Shown here one piece after another: positions 1 to 7,802 of a stretch of 9,955 nucleotides of DNA. Below the pieces are notes generated by a model. The model saw nothing but the letters and a program-made list of their open reading frames with translations, had not been told where the DNA came from and made no database searches. This DNA is from Candidatus Aminicenantes bacterium UBA4085 (lineage in GTDB: Bacteria; Acidobacteriota; Aminicenantia; Aminicenantales; UBA4085). The position numbers were made by a program, and so were the translations under genes. The stretch's first letter is position 1; every line of letters starts with the position of its first letter. The stretch is taken from the NCBI GenBank assembly GCA_002383325.1, contig DFYJ01000032.1:6421-16375 (forward strand). Reading direction: 5' to 3'.

Positions 1-2680
1 CCCGCCCGCCGCTGGCCTTCTCCACCTTGCGCAGGTTGCCCTCCACCCAGTCGCGGTTGCGCAGGGACATCTCACTGGCGATGGGGACAACGGTCACCGT
101 CCGCGCGCCCGTCCCGTCGGGATTCGGCCCGATGGTGATCTCAACCGCTTTGCCCGCCGTGTTCTCGAAGGCGGCATAGAGATTTCGGCCGGGCGCCTTC
201 AGATCGGCGCCGCCGACGGCCAGGAGGTACTCGCCGGCCCGGACATCCACGCCCGGCTCGGTCAGGGGGGAGCGAAGCTGGGGATTCCAGTTCAAGCCGC
301 CCAAAACCTTGGCGATCCGGTAGCGGCCGTTCTCGACGGCAAAGTCGGCGCCCAGCAGGCCGCCCGGGACATTGGTCGGGGCGGACGGCATGTCGCCCCC
401 CGAGACCCGGTGATGGCCGACGCCCAGCTCCGAGCACATCCACTGGATGACCCGGTTGAGGTCGTTGCGGCAGGACAGGTCGTCCAGGAACGGCTCATAG
501 CGCTTCTTCATGGCCGGCCAATCGGCGCCGTGCATGTTGGTGGCGTAGAAGTAGTCGCGGTTGATGCGCCAGGCCTCGTCGTAGATCTGCCGCCACTCGG
601 CCGTCGGCACGACCCGGACCTCGACCGCGTCGGCATTGAGGCGGCCCTGGCCCGGCTGGGGCTTGGCGGCCAGCCCGGTCAGGAAGTAGGCGCCGCCAGG
701 GCCGGCATAGAGGGCCTTCTTGCGGTCGGCCGTCAAGGTGAATCCGAAGACGCCGGGCAGAAGGACCTCGTCCTTGCGGGTCTTGAAATCGTACTTATGC
801 AGGGTGGCGCCCGGAGCTGCGGCCGATCCGGAATCGGGCCCGCTCTCCAGACAGAAGAACTGGCCGGCGTCGCCCGCCTCCAGGTTTCGATAGGCTCCCG
901 CCGGAACCGGAACGGCCAGGATTCTGTGATCCAGTCCTTCAAAATCGATCCTCACGGCAACACCTGCCGATGCCGCGGCCGGCTTGGCGGCCGGAGCCGC
1001 TGCGGGGGCCGCCGCCTTCTCCTCGTCGCTCTCCTTGGCCAGAGGGTTGGGCGCGTCTTTGGTTAAGGCCGCGACGTAGATCGAGCTGGTCATGCGCATG
1101 TCGGCGTTGGACTGGTCGAACCACTGCCGGACCGGGCCGGCGTCGGTGGAAGCGAAGAAGTAAAGGTATTGGCCCGCGGCGTCAAAGACCGGCTCGGCCG
1201 CATCGCTCAGCCCGTCCGTGACGGGGAAGGATTTGTCCTGATCCAGCGAATAGACGCGGATTTGCCGGAAGTAGGTCGCCGACGAGACGGTGTAGGCGAT
1301 CCACTTCGAATCGGACGACCAGGAGCCCCCTATGGATTTGAGGTTGGCCGGACCGAAGAGCTTGTCGGAGGCGACCTTCTTCACGGCGCCCGACTTGAGA
1401 TCGAGCCAGTAGAGGCTCCAGGAATTGTCGGCGAAAGCGATCTTGCCGCTGTCGGGCGACCAGGCCAGGGAGTCATAGAAGCCGGAGCCGCCCAGCTTGT
1501 AGGCCCGGGCCGCCCCCTTGCCGTCCTGGGGCCGGACGTGGATCTCGTATTCACCGGAGGCATCCGAAAGGTAGGCGATCGACTTGCCGTCGGGCGACCA
1601 GATCGGATTCCGCTCGTGCGCACCCGGCGACTGGGTCAGATTCCGCGGATCGCCCTTTTCGGCCGGGACGGTGACGATCTCGCCCCGGAACTCGAGGGCC
1701 ACCCGCTGTCCCGAGGGGGACGGGCTGCCGCTGCGAACCCAGCGGGCCCCCTTGGCGAAGCGTTCGCGCAGCTCGGGCAGGTCGGTGGCGATGCCGACCT
1801 TCAGAGTCGTGGCGGCGTTCGCCTGGGGATCGAAGACATGGAGCCTCCCGGCCTGCTCATAGATGATCCGGCCGTCTCCGGCCGAAGCGCTCAGCACCGG
1901 AAAGTCCTGATGGTTGGTCAGGCGGCGCACGGCCTTGGTCTTGGGCTCGTAGACATAGAGGTTGAACTCACCGTCGCGGTCCGAGCGGAAGTAGACCTTG
2001 TCCCCGATCCACATCGGGCCGGGGTCGTTGGCCCGACCGGCCGGCTGGGGAATCTTTTCATACGAGGCATCGGCCAGATCAAGGATCCAGACGATGGAGT
2101 TGCGGCCGCCGCGGTAATTCTTCCATTGGGTGAATGCGTCGGGAAGCGGATTGTAGGCGACTTTCTTCCCGTCCGGGGAAAGGGCGGCCCGGACGGCGTT
2201 GGGTACGGGGAGACGGACCGGAAATCCCCCTGACAGGGGAACGGAGTAGATCTGGGCGTGGGCCCCGGTGAAGCTGGCCCGGGACGAGACGAACAGCACG
2301 GACTGGCCGTCCGGGGTGAAACCCTGGGCCGCGTCGGGCAGCGGATGCCAGGTCAGGCGCTTGGGCACCCCGCCCGCCACGGGCACGACATAGACGTCCG
2401 TGTTGCCGTCGTATTGGGCCGAGAAGGCCAGCCGGCTTCCGTCGGGCGAGAAGAAGGCGTTGGACTCCAGCCCCAAGTCGGAGGTCAGCCGGCGGACGTT
2501 CTTCCCGTCCCGGCCGGCAACCCAGAGATCGTTGGCGTAATGGAAGGCGATGTGGTCCCGGCTGATGGCCGGCTGGGTCAGCATTCGGGTATCGCGGATA
2601 TCCACAGCGGACAAGGTCGATAGGGCTCCGGCCAAGATCATCCCCGCGGCCGGGAGAATGCGGATCAGGCGGTTGCGCAT
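1..2680 (-). CDS. Tricorn protease homolog, exported (C-terminal catalytic part beyond window)
   Basis: Reading the minus strand from ATG at 2678-2680 gives 893 codons open to the window edge, so the gene is cut at its 3' end. AAGGAGG lies about six bases upstream of the ATG. Residues 1-25 form a signal peptide (MRNR, then a hydrophobic run ending LSA), which implies action in the periplasm. Residues 30-300 contain propeller repeats (FSPDG at 77-81, LSPDG at 167-171). Residues 310-670 form a second propeller (WSPDG at 361-365, WSPDS at 408-412), interrupted at about 545-573 by an Ala/Pro-rich linker, with the motif VRIDFEGLDHRI after it. Residues 690-770 match the C1 domain, and 775-865 the PDZ domain. 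The last residues, ASGGR, lead into the S41 domain. Archaeal tricorn (about 1070 residues) trims oligopeptides released by larger proteases. His756 aligns with its catalytic His746, while the preceding residue is Gly rather than Ser745. The family call is firm; activity depends on the unseen Ser and Glu. Confidence 0.93.
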   Translation of the reverse strand, partial: MRNRLIRILPAAGMILAGALSTLSAVDIRDTRMLTQPAISRDHIAFHYANDLWVAGRDGKNVRRLTSDLGLESNAFFSPDGSRLAFSAQYDGNTDVYVVPVAGGVPKRLTWHPLPDAAQGFTPDGQSVLFVSSRASFTGAHAQIYSVPLSGGFPVRLPVPNAVRAALSPDGKKVAYNPLPDAFTQWKNYRGGRNSIVWILDLADASYEKIPQPAGRANDPGPMWIGDKVYFRSDRDGEFNLYVYEPKTKAVRRLTNHQDFPVLSASAGDGRIIYEQAGRLHVFDPQANAATTLKVGIATDLPELRERFAKGARWVRSGSPSPSGQRVALEFRGEIVTVPAEKGDPRNLTQSPGAHERNPIWSPDGKSIAYLSDASGEYEIHVRPQDGKGAARAYKLGGSGFYDSLAWSPDSGKIAFADNSWSLYWLDLKSGAVKKVASDKLFGPANLKSIGGSWSSDSKWIAYTVSSATYFRQIRVYSLDQDKSFPVTDGLSDAAEPVFDAAGQYLYFFASTDAGPVRQWFDQSNADMRMTSSIYVAALTKDAPNPLAKESDEEKAAAPAAAPAAKPAAASAGVAVRIDFEGLDHRILAVPVPAGAYRNLEAGDAGQFFCLESGPDSGSAAAPGATLHKYDFKTRKDEVLLPGVFGFTLTADRKKALYAGPGGAYFLTGLAAKPQPGQGRLNADAVEVRVVPTAEWRQIYDEAWRINRDYFYATNMHGADWPAMKKRYEPFLDDLSCRNDLNRVIQWMCSELGVGHHRVSGGDMPSAPTNVPGGLLGADFAVENGRYRIAKVLGGLNWNPQLRSPLTEPGVDVRAGEYLLAVGGADLKAPGRNLYAAFENTAGKAVEITIGPNPDGTGARTVTVVPIASEMSLRNRDWVEGNLRKVEKASGGR

Positions 2681-2839
2681 GCTGTCCTCCTTGCGTCCGC
2701 CTATTTTACTCCAAATCCGCCCTTCCGTTCGCCGTCCGGCGATGCCGCCCCCTGGCCGGAGTCGGATCTGCCGGCTGTTCATGACCAAGCTGGAAACCTG
2801 ATCGGCTCTGGGATAGCATGGGACCGGACAAAATACCCC

Positions 2840-4438
2840 ATGAGCCCTGAGAGCCGGCCGCGACCCCAGCGGGATTTTTACGAGATCCAGAAGACCCAGA
2901 AGTATAAAAGTCTGGCCGTCTTCGCCTTCCTCCTCCTCTTCTACGTCCTGGGCGTGGGGCTCCTGATGCTCATCGTCTGGGCCGCCGTATCCGCCGCATC
3001 GGGGCGCCTGCTCTTTTTTGCCGAGCCGGGCTTCTGGGCCAAATTTGCCTTGGCCGACGGGACGACGGCCGCGGTCCTGGCCGCGATCCAGTACTGGGAC
3101 GCCCGCCGCTCCGGCGGCGCTTTCGTCCTCAAGCGGCTGCGGGCCGTATCGCCGGACGCATCCGACCGTTACCACCGGGAGATGGAGAACGTGGTCGAGG
3201 CCTTGCGTCTGGCCGCCGGCCTGCCCCGCATCAAGGCCGTGATCCTCCCCGACTGGGCGGTGAACTCGCTGGCCGTCATCGAGCCGGACGGGACTCCCGT
3301 GGTCGCCGTCAGCGAAGGCCTTTTGGCCGATTTCGCCCGCGATGAGGTCGAAGCGGTCGTAGCCCACGAGATCGCCCACATCGCGCGGGGCGACGCCTTC
3401 GTCCTGACCCTGGTCGCCTCAACCGCGAACCTGTTTGAGCGCTTGCGCGAGGCGTTCGAATCGGACTCCGGGGAACGGGCCTCAGCGCTCGGCGAGGGGG
3501 CCCGCGCGGGAGGATTCGCGCTGGGCGGCGTGGCCGGGCTGTCGGCCTTCGTCATCCGGCTTTTGGCCGCCCTGGTCAGCCGCCAGAGGGAGCTCCTGGC
3601 CGACGCGGCCGCCGTCGAGCTCGGCCGCAACCCGGGCGCCTTGGGACGGGCGCTCTTCAAGGCCGATGTCCGGAATTCCTTTGTCGGCGACTTCGACAAT
3701 ACCTACGCTCCCCTCTTCATCGTCGCCCCGCGCTCCCGGCGCGTGGAGCCCAGGCCGCTGGCCCGATGGCTCTCGACTCACCCTGCTGTGGGGGACAGAA
3801 TCCGAGTCCTGGCCGAAATGGCCCACAAGACGCTCCCGGATCTCGTGGCCGAGATTCGTGACATGGGCACCGAGCGCGAGAGGTCCAAGCTCGTCTTTCC
3901 GGCCTTCCAAGAGATAAAAGGCCGGCCGCCGGGAGAATCCCTGCTGCCGGTCCGCCCGGCCCGCGAAGCCGCCTTAGGCCATTGCCCGCGCTGTGGGATT
4001 CCCTTGGCCGACACGATTTACGAAGGAGTCCCCATCAAGATATGCCGGACGTGCCTGGGCAAGCTTGTGCCCCAGGACCGTATGGACCGTATCCTGGCCC
4101 GGACCGAGATAGGATTCTCAGCCGCTTTGAACCGGCGGGCTGATGATTTCGCCGCATCCGCCGTCCGCAATCCCCTCAAGAAGATGATGTCAGCGGACTC
4201 CGTCGGGGCGGCAAAAAAACTCGCCGCGGACTCCGTCAGGGCGGCTGCCAAGCCCGCCGCGGACCGAGGCGCCCGGCGTCCCGCCTGCCCGGTATGCGGC
4301 TACCGGCTGGCCTCGCGGCCCTACAACTACCAGTACTTCCTGCCGGTCGAGCGCTGCCTCGACTGCGGCCGGATCTGGTTCGACGCCGACGAGCTCGAGA
4401 TTCTCCAGATCCTCGTCGAAAGGGCCAAGAGAGCCTGA
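2840..4438 (+). CDS. Membrane M48-family metalloprotease with two C-terminal zinc ribbons
   Basis: This 532-residue protein has the zincin motif HEIAH at residues 176-180. The likely third zinc ligand is Glu251 in SRQRELLADA, the usual HtpX/Ste24 arrangement. Hydrophobic segments at about 24-52, 66-86 and 225-247 suggest membrane anchoring with the active site near the membrane, as in M48 enzymes that clear damaged membrane proteins. The C-terminus is unusual. It has a CPRC...CRTC ribbon (Cys382, 385, 402, 405), then an Ala/Lys-rich linker with an 11-residue repeat (452-473). A second ribbon follows, CPVC...CLDC (Cys483, 486, 506, 509), with a WFDADELEIL tail typical of the zf-TFIIB family. 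The ATG at 2840 is the first in frame but has only a poor Shine-Dalgarno sequence. The gene diverges from the tricorn gene and converges with the next gene at a 6-base gap. The substrate is unknown. M48 identity is strong; the role of the ribbons is inferred. Confidence 0.9.
   Translation: MSPESRPRPQRDFYEIQKTQKYKSLAVFAFLLLFYVLGVGLLMLIVWAAVSAASGRLLFFAEPGFWAKFALADGTTAAVLAAIQYWDARRSGGAFVLKRLRAVSPDASDRYHREMENVVEALRLAAGLPRIKAVILPDWAVNSLAVIEPDGTPVVAVSEGLLADFARDEVEAVVAHEIAHIARGDAFVLTLVASTANLFERLREAFESDSGERASALGEGARAGGFALGGVAGLSAFVIRLLAALVSRQRELLADAAAVELGRNPGALGRALFKADVRNSFVGDFDNTYAPLFIVAPRSRRVEPRPLARWLSTHPAVGDRIRVLAEMAHKTLPDLVAEIRDMGTERERSKLVFPAFQEIKGRPPGESLLPVRPAREAALGHCPRCGIPLADTIYEGVPIKICRTCLGKLVPQDRMDRILARTEIGFSAALNRRADDFAASAVRNPLKKMMSADSVGAAKKLAADSVRAAAKPAADRGARRPACPVCGYRLASRPYNYQYFLPVERCLDCGRIWFDADELEILQILVERAKRA
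4193..4263 (+). repeat. 33-base tandem repeat coding an 11-residue linker repeat
   Basis: GCGGACTCCGTC begins at 4193 and again at 4226, and GCGGAC recurs at 4259, giving an exact 33-base period inside the M48 gene. The encoded units are ADSVGAAKKLA (452-462) and ADSVRAAAKPA (463-473), followed by a truncated ADRGA. An 11-residue period suits an extended amphipathic helix, as in LEA-like and apolipoprotein-type repeats. Here it probably serves as a spacer between the two zinc ribbons. Confidence 0.7.
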
Positions 4439-4444
4439 CCGGCC

Positions 4445-5167
4445 TTAATTAAAAATGGCCTCCAGGGCCTGGTACTTTTCGTGGACGGTCTCCACGCCTT
4501 TCAGCATGCCGTCGTGGTCATGGCCGTCGGCGGCGGCGGCCAGGGCCTTGGCCGCCTCGACCAGAGCGGCGGCGGCAGTCTTGAAGGCCTCCGCCTTGCC
4601 GGCCTGGCGGGCGGGTAGAGTCACCTTGGCGACGGCTTCGGCTTTAGTCTGAAGATCGGCCGCGGCGCCGCGGATCTTGTCGTACTGCTTCTCGGCGGCG
4701 TAGGTATGGACAACGGGATAGAGAGCCTGATGGAAGGCGCCGATCTCGGCCAGCACCGGCCGGATGACTCGGCCCAAGCCCTCGTAGCGGGTGTGCAGAG
4801 TCTCGGCGGCCGTCAGCAGCGCGGCATCATCGGTGCCCGCAGCGGCCTTGGCGTAGTCGTCGACGGCCTTGCGGAAAGCCTCCAGGCCTTCCTTCCACTT
4901 GGCTTCCTTTTCGTGCAGGATGGCCGGCAGCTTGGCCGCGTAGACGGGGGCGGCCAGCTCCTGGATCTTGGCCACATAGCCGCGGAGCGCTGCGTAGTCT
5001 TTGGCCGGATAGGCCGTATGCCAGATCGGCTGGATGACTTCGTGGAAGGCCGAAAGCTCGGGCACGGAGGCTGTGGTTTCGGGGCTCTTTTCCTGGGCCG
5101 CGGCGAGGCCGGCCAGGCCAATCACGGCCAAGGCGGCCGAAACGATAAAGCGCATCTTTCTGTTCAT
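4445..5167 (-). CDS. Exported two-repeat helical protein with conserved histidines, function unknown
   Basis: I do not recognise a named family. The 240-residue product has a signal peptide ending LAAAQ (cleavage near residue 24), so it is probably periplasmic. The mature part is almost all helix, has no Cys, and consists of two copies of one unit. F41-H42, P47, H50, L80-P81-A82 and H125 recur exactly 104 residues later as F145-H146, P151, H154, L184-P185-A186 and H229. Each unit reads as four helices, with His in the first and last, a layout resembling the cytochrome b562/c' four-helix bundle. LHTRY and VHEKY sit where c' proteins have CxxCH, but the Cys are missing. Binding of metal or non-covalent heme is therefore inference. 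Two adjacent ATGs exist (5170, 5167). AAGGAG is three bases from the first and six from the second, so the second is chosen. It has its own promoter and lies downstream of the mannosidase. Confidence 0.8.
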   Translation of the reverse strand: MNRKMRFIVSAALAVIGLAGLAAAQEKSPETTASVPELSAFHEVIQPIWHTAYPAKDYAALRGYVAKIQELAAPVYAAKLPAILHEKEAKWKEGLEAFRKAVDDYAKAAAGTDDAALLTAAETLHTRYEGLGRVIRPVLAEIGAFHQALYPVVHTYAAEKQYDKIRGAAADLQTKAEAVAKVTLPARQAGKAEAFKTAAAALVEAAKALAAAADGHDHDGMLKGVETVHEKYQALEAIFN

Positions 5168-5199
5168 CATGATCTCCTTAAAAGGGTGCAGAAAGGGCT

Positions 5200-5228
5200 A
5201 TTATCGGAGACCGAGCCGCATTTTTCAA
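5200..5228 (-). promoter_or_regulatory. Sigma70-type promoter for the two-repeat helical protein
   Basis: On the minus strand, TTGAAA (5223-5228) and GATAAT (5200-5205) are separated by exactly 17 bases. Each hexamer matches the sigma70 consensus at five of six positions. The predicted start near 5193 gives a leader of about 25 bases before the ATG, containing the AAGGAG at 5174-5179. Confidence 0.6.
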
Positions 5229-5278
5229 GTCTCGGCTCGGGGCTCCCCTTCTCGGTCCCCGCCGGGATTCCCGAGCCG
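5211..5278. promoter_or_regulatory. Inverted repeats over the promoter (possible operator or hairpin)
   Basis: CCGAGCCG at 5211-5218 is the exact reverse complement of CGGCTCGG at 5233-5240. The arm centres are 22 bases apart, close to two helical turns, and they enclose the -35 hexamer. A third copy, CCCGAGCCG at 5270-5278, can pair with 5233-5241 over nine bases, so the middle arm has two possible partners. In RNA these would be competing hairpins; on DNA they would suit a dimeric regulator. There is no T-tract after either stem, so a classical terminator for the mannosidase is not supported. Confidence 0.4.
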
Positions 5279-5283
5279 GCGCT

Positions 5284-7767
5284 TCATTTGCGCATCAGTC
5301 GGACGGTCTTGATCTCGTAGGGCTTGAGCGGGATGGTCAGGGTTCGGCCCTGGCCGACGGCCCGGTCCAAGGGCCGTTCGACGAGATCAACCTCGGTTGC
5401 GACCACCTCCCAGGGCAGGTCCAGCCTGGCCTCGGTCGCTTTGCCTTCCGCCTCGTAGAAGCGGACGATCCAGCCCCGCTCGTAGTAGCCGGTTTCCTTC
5501 TTCAGCGCCGTGAGGACGACGTTTTCCGGGCCGGCCTGGACGAAGGATGTCTCGACCGGCAGCGCGCCGGAATGGGACATGGGCGCGTGGGCCAGGAGCG
5601 GGGCGTTGAATTCGTAGCCGCGGCGGAGCGTGCTTCCGGCTTTCCAATCCCCCTTGTGGGGATAGAGGGCCAGTCGGGCCTGCTGCGCTCCCCGGTCGGC
5701 CTCCGGATCGGGATAAGTGGCGCCGTGCCACAGCGATACGGCGGCCTCCGCGCCCTTGACGTCGAATCCGTACTTGCCCTCGTTGAGGATCCCGACGCCG
5801 TAGGCGCCGCTCTTGTCGGTCACGTCGATCCAGCGCAGGGCCGGCACTTCGGTCCCGTCGGTCGGGCGGGTGATCGAGCCGTAGGGGATCTCGAACTCGG
5901 CCGAAGCGGCCTCCAAGGCCAGGGGGAAGGCGGCCTTGATCATGACGTTGCGCTCCTGCCAATCGCCGCTGACGCGGATGTCGACCCGCGGGACGCCCCG
6001 GATAAGGCCGATCTCCTGGACGAAGGACGAGCCGCGGAAAGAGGACCGGATGCGCAGGACGCCGCGCACGGGGCCGGCTTCGAGGATCTCGACCCGGCTT
6101 CCGGTCTCGCCGATCGAAGCCAGGACCCCTTTGAGCCCCAGCTCCCAGGCCGACATATTCTCGGGCTCGTCCGCGACGGCCCGCAGGTAGGCGGGCGCCT
6201 TGAGGACCTCGCGGCCCGCGGTCTTGTCGTAAAGGCTCGTCATCCGGCCCGTCCGGGCATCAACGGCCAACCGGAAGAACTCGTTTTCCAAGCCGGCGGC
6301 TTTGACGGCCACGGGGCGGGCAGGCTTGGCGGGCGCGCGGCGCTCGACGCGGTAGAGCTTGTAGCCGAGCGACGGGACATCCTCGGCCACAAAGAGCAGC
6401 CGCGGGACGGCCCGGCCCTGGGCGTTCGTCTCCCTGACGATCTGGGCCGGGACTTCGGCGCCCTTGGCGTCGACGACCCGCAGGGGGCCCTCGACCGGGA
6501 ACGGCAGCCCGGCCGCAACGACGTCGCTGCGGCGCCAGGTCAGCGGATTGTAGACTACCAGCGGCTGGCCGGCGCCCCGGGTATCGATGGCCGCGGAGAT
6601 CGTCTCCAGCGAGAAGTCCAGCGCCCGTCGGCCCCGCTCCCGGGCCTCGGCATAGAAGCTCAAAGCCTCGTCATAGACGGGACCGATGCTCGATCCGTCC
6701 AGGATGTCATGGAACTGGTTGCGCAGGACGATCTTCCAAGCTTCCTCGATATCCCTCTCCGGGTAATAGTCGCGGTAGCCGGAGCCCGCGGCCAGCGCGG
6801 AGAACTTCTCGGCCGCGGCCAGCAGGCCCTCCATCTCCCGGTTGGCCTTCTTGGTCTCGGCCTGGGTCGTGTAGCAGGCCGGGAAAGTGAAGTTCAGCTC
6901 GCGGGCCACGACGGGCAGTTGCGGTCCGAAGCCCTCGACGGTCTTGAAGAAGGCCTCAGGGGTCGAGAACTCGAGCCGGGGGTGCTCGGGATCCTGGCGC
7001 AGGGCCCGAATAGCTTCCAGATCGGAGTCGCGGGGGCCGCCGCCGTGATCGCCGGCCCCGTAGAGGATCATGAAGTCGCGCAGCGGTCCTTGCCCCGCGG
7101 CTTGGATCAAGGTGGCGCGGATGCCTTCCTTGAGGGAGACGTTGTACCAGCCCTGCGGCACGTAGCAGAGAACCTTGGTGCCGTCCCGGCCCTGCCACCA
7201 GAAGGCCGGCGTGTTGTCCGGGGCGCAGCGGCCGAAGACGTAGTAGGAGATGCCGGCCTTGGCCAGGATCTGGGGCAGCTGCCAGTTATGGCCGAACGAG
7301 TCCGGGTTCCAACCGACCTTGACGTCGACTCCGAAATTCTCCAGGAAGTAGCGCTTCCCGAAGAGCAGCTGGCGGGCCAGGGACTCCCCGTCCGGCATGT
7401 TGAGATCGGGCTCGGCCCACATCCCCCCCACCGGGATCCAGGTCCCCTGCTGAATCCTTTCCTTAATGGCGGCGAACAGGGCCGGATCGGCCTTGGCCAC
7501 CGCGTCGTAGACGGCCGGCTGGCTCTGGGCGAAGGTCAGGCCCGGCATCTTGTCCATCTGGGCCAGAGTGCCCTTGAAGGTCTGCAGGGCGACGTCGAGG
7601 ACCGATTCCTCCCAGCGCCACAGCCAGCTGAGATCGATGTGGGCGTGGCCGATGAGGCGGGCCGTCAGATCGGCGGGGCGTGGCCCGGAGACTTGGCCAT
7701 ACGTTAGGACGGCCGGGACGAGGGCCAGAGCGGCGATGAGGATGGACAGACGACGGCGCAGGGACAT
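5284..7767 (-). CDS. Exported glycoside hydrolase family 38 alpha-mannosidase
   Basis: This 827-residue protein would hydrolyse terminal alpha-linked mannose with retention, using a zinc ion. An N-terminal signal peptide (about residues 1-24) points to the periplasm or beyond. The catalytic domain begins at about 34 with GHAHIDLSWLW, where His43 and Asp45 match the family's first two zinc ligands. Asp156 in WNPDSFGHN is the expected nucleophile and third ligand, and His241 in GAGDHGGGP the fourth. The helical middle domain carries the family signature NQFHDILDGSSIGPVY. From about residue 400 onward the protein is beta-sandwich-like, and it ends near the usual length. GGGAGG lies about six bases before the ATG. 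The start is 35 bases after the barrel gene's stop, with a hairpin in between, so the two are probably co-transcribed. Natural substrates could be N-glycan-like or other mannosides; linkage preference cannot be read from sequence. Confidence 0.94.
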   Translation of the reverse strand: MSLRRRLSILIAALALVPAVLTYGQVSGPRPADLTARLIGHAHIDLSWLWRWEESVLDVALQTFKGTLAQMDKMPGLTFAQSQPAVYDAVAKADPALFAAIKERIQQGTWIPVGGMWAEPDLNMPDGESLARQLLFGKRYFLENFGVDVKVGWNPDSFGHNWQLPQILAKAGISYYVFGRCAPDNTPAFWWQGRDGTKVLCYVPQGWYNVSLKEGIRATLIQAAGQGPLRDFMILYGAGDHGGGPRDSDLEAIRALRQDPEHPRLEFSTPEAFFKTVEGFGPQLPVVARELNFTFPACYTTQAETKKANREMEGLLAAAEKFSALAAGSGYRDYYPERDIEEAWKIVLRNQFHDILDGSSIGPVYDEALSFYAEARERGRRALDFSLETISAAIDTRGAGQPLVVYNPLTWRRSDVVAAGLPFPVEGPLRVVDAKGAEVPAQIVRETNAQGRAVPRLLFVAEDVPSLGYKLYRVERRAPAKPARPVAVKAAGLENEFFRLAVDARTGRMTSLYDKTAGREVLKAPAYLRAVADEPENMSAWELGLKGVLASIGETGSRVEILEAGPVRGVLRIRSSFRGSSFVQEIGLIRGVPRVDIRVSGDWQERNVMIKAAFPLALEAASAEFEIPYGSITRPTDGTEVPALRWIDVTDKSGAYGVGILNEGKYGFDVKGAEAAVSLWHGATYPDPEADRGAQQARLALYPHKGDWKAGSTLRRGYEFNAPLLAHAPMSHSGALPVETSFVQAGPENVVLTALKKETGYYERGWIVRFYEAEGKATEARLDLPWEVVATEVDLVERPLDRAVGQGRTLTIPLKPYEIKTVRLMRK

Positions 7768-7781
7768 GGCGACCTCCCATC

Positions 7782-7802
7782 CGGTCCGGCGGCGCCGGAC
7801 CG
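7782..7802 (-). promoter_or_regulatory. Intercistronic hairpin between barrel gene and mannosidase
   Basis: CGGTCCGGC (7782-7790) and GCCGGACCG (7794-7802) form a perfect 9-bp, nearly all-GC stem with a three-base loop. It starts at the base directly after the barrel gene's TGA. No T-run follows, so it is unlikely to be an intrinsic terminator. It is better placed to protect the upstream message's 3' end or to tune translation of the mannosidase, whose ribosome binding site lies a few bases further on. Confidence 0.6.

Noticed and set aside
1169..2233. 354-codon plus-strand reading frame opposite the tricorn gene
   Set aside because: Another shadow frame. The minus strand carries clear propeller repeats through the same bases.
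2703..2819. Possible divergent promoters: TAAAAT on the minus strand (2703-2708), and TGGAAA with TAGCAT on the plus strand (2791-2819)
   Set aside because: The minus-strand box has no acceptable -35 partner, and the plus-strand pair matches only four of six positions in each box. Promoters must exist here but these are not secure.
4436..4460. Terminator between the convergent M48 and helical-protein genes
   Set aside because: Only GGCC words around TTAATTAA are present; the stem is too short and there is no proper T-run for either strand.
5572..7707. 711-codon plus-strand reading frame opposite the mannosidase
   Set aside because: It is an antisense shadow of the GC-rich GH38 gene. The opposite strand has full family motifs, whereas this frame gives a low-complexity Gly/Arg/Asp-rich protein with no recognisable domain.
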